Source of the DNA: Acidobacteriota bacterium
GTDB taxonomy: Bacteria > Acidobacteriota > Vicinamibacteria > Marinacidobacterales > SMYC01
DNA length: 15,143 nucleotides
NCBI GenBank assembly: GCA_029263435.1
Contig: JAJCXL010000104.1
Location: 1 to 15,143 of the forward strand
Reading direction: 5' to 3'
Part shown: in pieces, positions 13,341-15,143 of the stretch
Layout: each line of letters begins with the position of its first letter
How positions within the stretch are numbered: the first letter of the stretch is position 1
Position numbers and translations under genes: made by a program
The notes under the pieces: generated by a model
The model's input: the letters and a program-made list of their open reading frames with translations, nothing else
What the model was told of the DNA's origin: nothing
The model's database searches: none

Positions 13341-15143
13341 GGAGCGCTCGTTTCCCGCGACGTGCCGCCCTGGGGGTGATGCTCATCAGCGCGACGTTCG
13401 CATGCCGCCCGAGCGCACCGCCCTCTTCTGCCCGTCACGTCATCGTCGTGACCGTCGACACCTTGAGAGCCGACCGGCTCGGGGTCTATGGAAACGACAC
13501 CGTCGAGACCCCGAATCTGGACCGGATCGCGTCCGAGGGCGCGTTCGCCTCTACCGCGGTCGTGCACGTGCCGCTCACCCGTCCATCGCACACGTCGTTG
13601 TTCACGGGGCGTCTTCCCTCGGAGCACGGTATTCGAGACAACGTGTCTCCGCCGCTACCGCCCGATACGCCCGTGTTGGCCGAGCTACTCCACGTCTTCG
13701 GTTTCGAGACCGCGGGCTTCGTCTCATCGGTCGTGCTCTCCCGTCAGTCGGGCTTGCATCGGGGCTTCGATCACTACTCCGATCGGTTCGAAGGCGAGGC
13801 GGATGACGCGCGGTTTCTCAATACCGTTCAGAAGAGCGGTGATGTCACGCTCGCCGAAGCGGTCTCGTGGCTCGAGGCGCATCGTGATGCCGAGCACCTC
13901 TTCGCGTGGATCCATCTCTACGATCCCCACGATCCCTATGAGCCGCCCGAGCCGTTTAGCTCCCGATATGAGGGGCGTCCCTATGACGGAGAGGTCGCTT
14001 GGACGGACTCGCTCCTCGGAGATCTCGATGACGCGCTTCACCGGCTCGGGATGGTCGAGGACACCTTGCTCATCATTACTTCGGATCACGGCGAGAGCCT
14101 GGGGGAACATCAAGAGCCGTCGCATGGCTACTTCGTTTACGACACGACGTTGCGGGTGCCTCTGATCGCGCGAGGTCCCGGGATCGAGCCCGCTGGACGG
14201 TTGGCCGCGTCCGTTCAAACCGTTGACTTGTTTCCGACGGTGTTGGACCTCACCGGTGTTCCCATTCCGGACGGGGCCACGCTCATCGGTCGAAGCCTCG
14301 CTCCGGCGTTGAGGGGTGAGTCGGAGCTTTCGGAGACGCCTATCTATGCGGAGTCTCTCGTCCCGCTCCTTCATTACGGCTGGAGCGATCTGCGCTCGGT
14401 GCGAGACGGAGCTTGGAAATACATCGAAGCGCCTCGACCCGAGCTCTACGACCTGACGACGGACCCGGATGAGACCGACAACCTCGTCACGACGCGCGCG
14501 GCCACCGCGTCGCGGCTTCGAGGGCGGCTGGCCACGTTTCTGGATGAGGAGCGATCGATCGGACGAGATGCGCGCCAGTCGGTTCCCGCCGAGCTGCTGG
14601 AACAACTCGGCGCGCTGGGATATCTCGGTGCTGGAGGGACGGGGGCGGTGCCTACCGGAGAGGACCCCAAAGACAAAGTGGAGGAGTTTCGGATCGCGAA
14701 CGGTCTCATGAGAGAAGCGTTGGTGCGGTTCAACGAAGGCGATGTCGGAGGCAGCATCCAGCGCTTCGATGAGCTCGTCGAGCGCGGCATCGACAGCTTC
14801 GAGATCCACTATTACCTCGCGCGGGCTTTGCTGAGGCAAGGTGCCTTCGAACGGGCGGTTCCTCATTTTCGAGAAGCGATAAAGCGTCACCAAGCCTATG
14901 CGGCGGCCTATGAGGGGCTGGCTCGAGCACAGCTCGACGGCGGGGACGCGCCGGGAGCGGTCGCTTCGTTGCGCGCGGGGCGAGAGGCCTTACCCGCGGA
15001 CACCGGTTTGGGCCTACGCTTGGCGCGTCTCCTGCGCCAGCTGGGGCGAGGCGATGAAGCGGTGAAGGCGTTCGAGTCCATTCTGCCTCTCGTGCCGGGC
15101 GACGCTTTGGCACGCGTGCAGCTAGGCGAGCTGTTGCGAGATC
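13337..15143 (+). CDS. Exported sulfatase-superfamily hydrolase with C-terminal TPRs (3' end beyond window)
   Basis: The frame is open for 602 residues from TTG 13337 to the window end. The N-terminus (RSARFPRR, then AALGVMLISATFA before C23) is a signal peptide; TFAC is only a weak lipobox. An ATG at 13379 is possible but would lose the Arg-rich n-region. The sulfatase/alkaline-phosphatase fold is shown by VTVDTLRADRLGVYG (D41 as metal ligand), PLTRPSHTSLFTG (79-91), LYDPHDPY, SDHGESLGEH (D250, H251), SHGYFVYDTTLRVPLI (H263) and VQTVDLFPTVLDLTG. At the nucleophile position (C/S-x-P-S-R in sulfatases) it has T81-R-P-S-H, so formylglycine is not expected; phosphodiester or phosphotransfer chemistry is more likely. 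From about residue 440 a linker (DPKDKVEEFR) leads to at least four TPR units. Coupled to the preceding oxidoreductase by the TTGA overlap. Confidence 0.88.
   Translation, partial: MRSARFPRRAALGVMLISATFACRPSAPPSSARHVIVVTVDTLRADRLGVYGNDTVETPNLDRIASEGAFASTAVVHVPLTRPSHTSLFTGRLPSEHGIRDNVSPPLPPDTPVLAELLHVFGFETAGFVSSVVLSRQSGLHRGFDHYSDRFEGEADDARFLNTVQKSGDVTLAEAVSWLEAHRDAEHLFAWIHLYDPHDPYEPPEPFSSRYEGRPYDGEVAWTDSLLGDLDDALHRLGMVEDTLLIITSDHGESLGEHQEPSHGYFVYDTTLRVPLIARGPGIEPAGRLAASVQTVDLFPTVLDLTGVPIPDGATLIGRSLAPALRGESELSETPIYAESLVPLLHYGWSDLRSVRDGAWKYIEAPRPELYDLTTDPDETDNLVTTRAATASRLRGRLATFLDEERSIGRDARQSVPAELLEQLGALGYLGAGGTGAVPTGEDPKDKVEEFRIANGLMREALVRFNEGDVGGSIQRFDELVERGIDSFEIHYYLARALLRQGAFERAVPHFREAIKRHQAYAAAYEGLARAQLDGGDAPGAVASLRAGREALPADTGLGLRLARLLRQLGRGDEAVKAFESILPLVPGDALARVQLGELLRD

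Noticed and set aside
13724..14893. 389-codon open frame on the minus strand
   Set aside because: It lies wholly antisense to the sulfatase-TPR gene, whose motifs are unmistakable. The translation is Arg-rich without recognisable domains, a common by-product of GC-rich codon usage.
1..15143. Search for CRISPR repeats, insertion sequences, attachment sites, tRNA/rRNA and defence genes
   Set aside because: No regularly spaced repeats, transposase or integrase motifs, cloverleaf or rRNA sequence could be seen by eye.

Overview
This is a GC-rich bacterial chromosomal window, compactly coded on both strands, with eleven protein genes. The first and last run off the window ends. GTG and TTG starts are common: five of the ten visible starts as I read them. 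The gene mix is an ASPIC/UnbV (CRTAC1-like) beta-propeller, a DUF4136 protein, a secreted sulfatase-fold enzyme fused to TPRs, a cytosolic Ser/Thr kinase with TPRs and a TyrA T-protein. That mix resembles Acidobacteriota or a similar soil/marine metagenomic lineage. This is inference from family content only; there is no rRNA or marker gene here to fix it.

Layout. At 1-177 is the C-terminal tail of an FAD-dependent amino-acid oxidase-type enzyme (+). Converging on it is a leftward three-gene cluster (208-3262): a DUF4136 periplasmic protein, then a secreted seven-bladed FG-GAP/ASPIC-UnbV protein, then an EamA/DMT permease. The spacing (14 nt, then a 4-nt TTGA stop/start overlap) suggests one operon. 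A locally AT-rich divergent region (3263-3454) with an imperfect 22-bp palindrome separates it from a MocR/GntR-aminotransferase regulator (+). Next comes an acyl-CoA synthetase of the 4-coumarate-CoA ligase type (+). A perfect 10-bp inverted repeat carries that gene's Shine-Dalgarno in its loop and ends on the base before its ATG.

A secreted alpha/beta hydrolase (-) converges on the synthetase so tightly that the two TAG stops share one CTAG. Divergent from the hydrolase is the bifunctional chorismate mutase/prephenate dehydrogenase tyrA (+), the tyrosine-biosynthesis gene of the window. Its ATG follows a TACAAT box by only 7 nt. Convergent to tyrA is a kinase fused to a winged-helix-like region, a J-like domain with HPD, and TPRs (-). 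Divergent from that are a secreted TPR protein, a zinc-free quinone oxidoreductase/MDR enzyme, and, overlapping the latter by TTGA, an exported sulfatase-superfamily enzyme with Thr in the nucleophile position and C-terminal TPRs, cut by the window end.

I see no mobile element, CRISPR array, tRNA, rRNA or defence island. The most distinctive signals are the start-codon-abutting palindromes, the kinase-J-TPR fusion and the Thr-type sulfatase-TPR protein. None of them amounts on sequence alone to a demonstrated new system.
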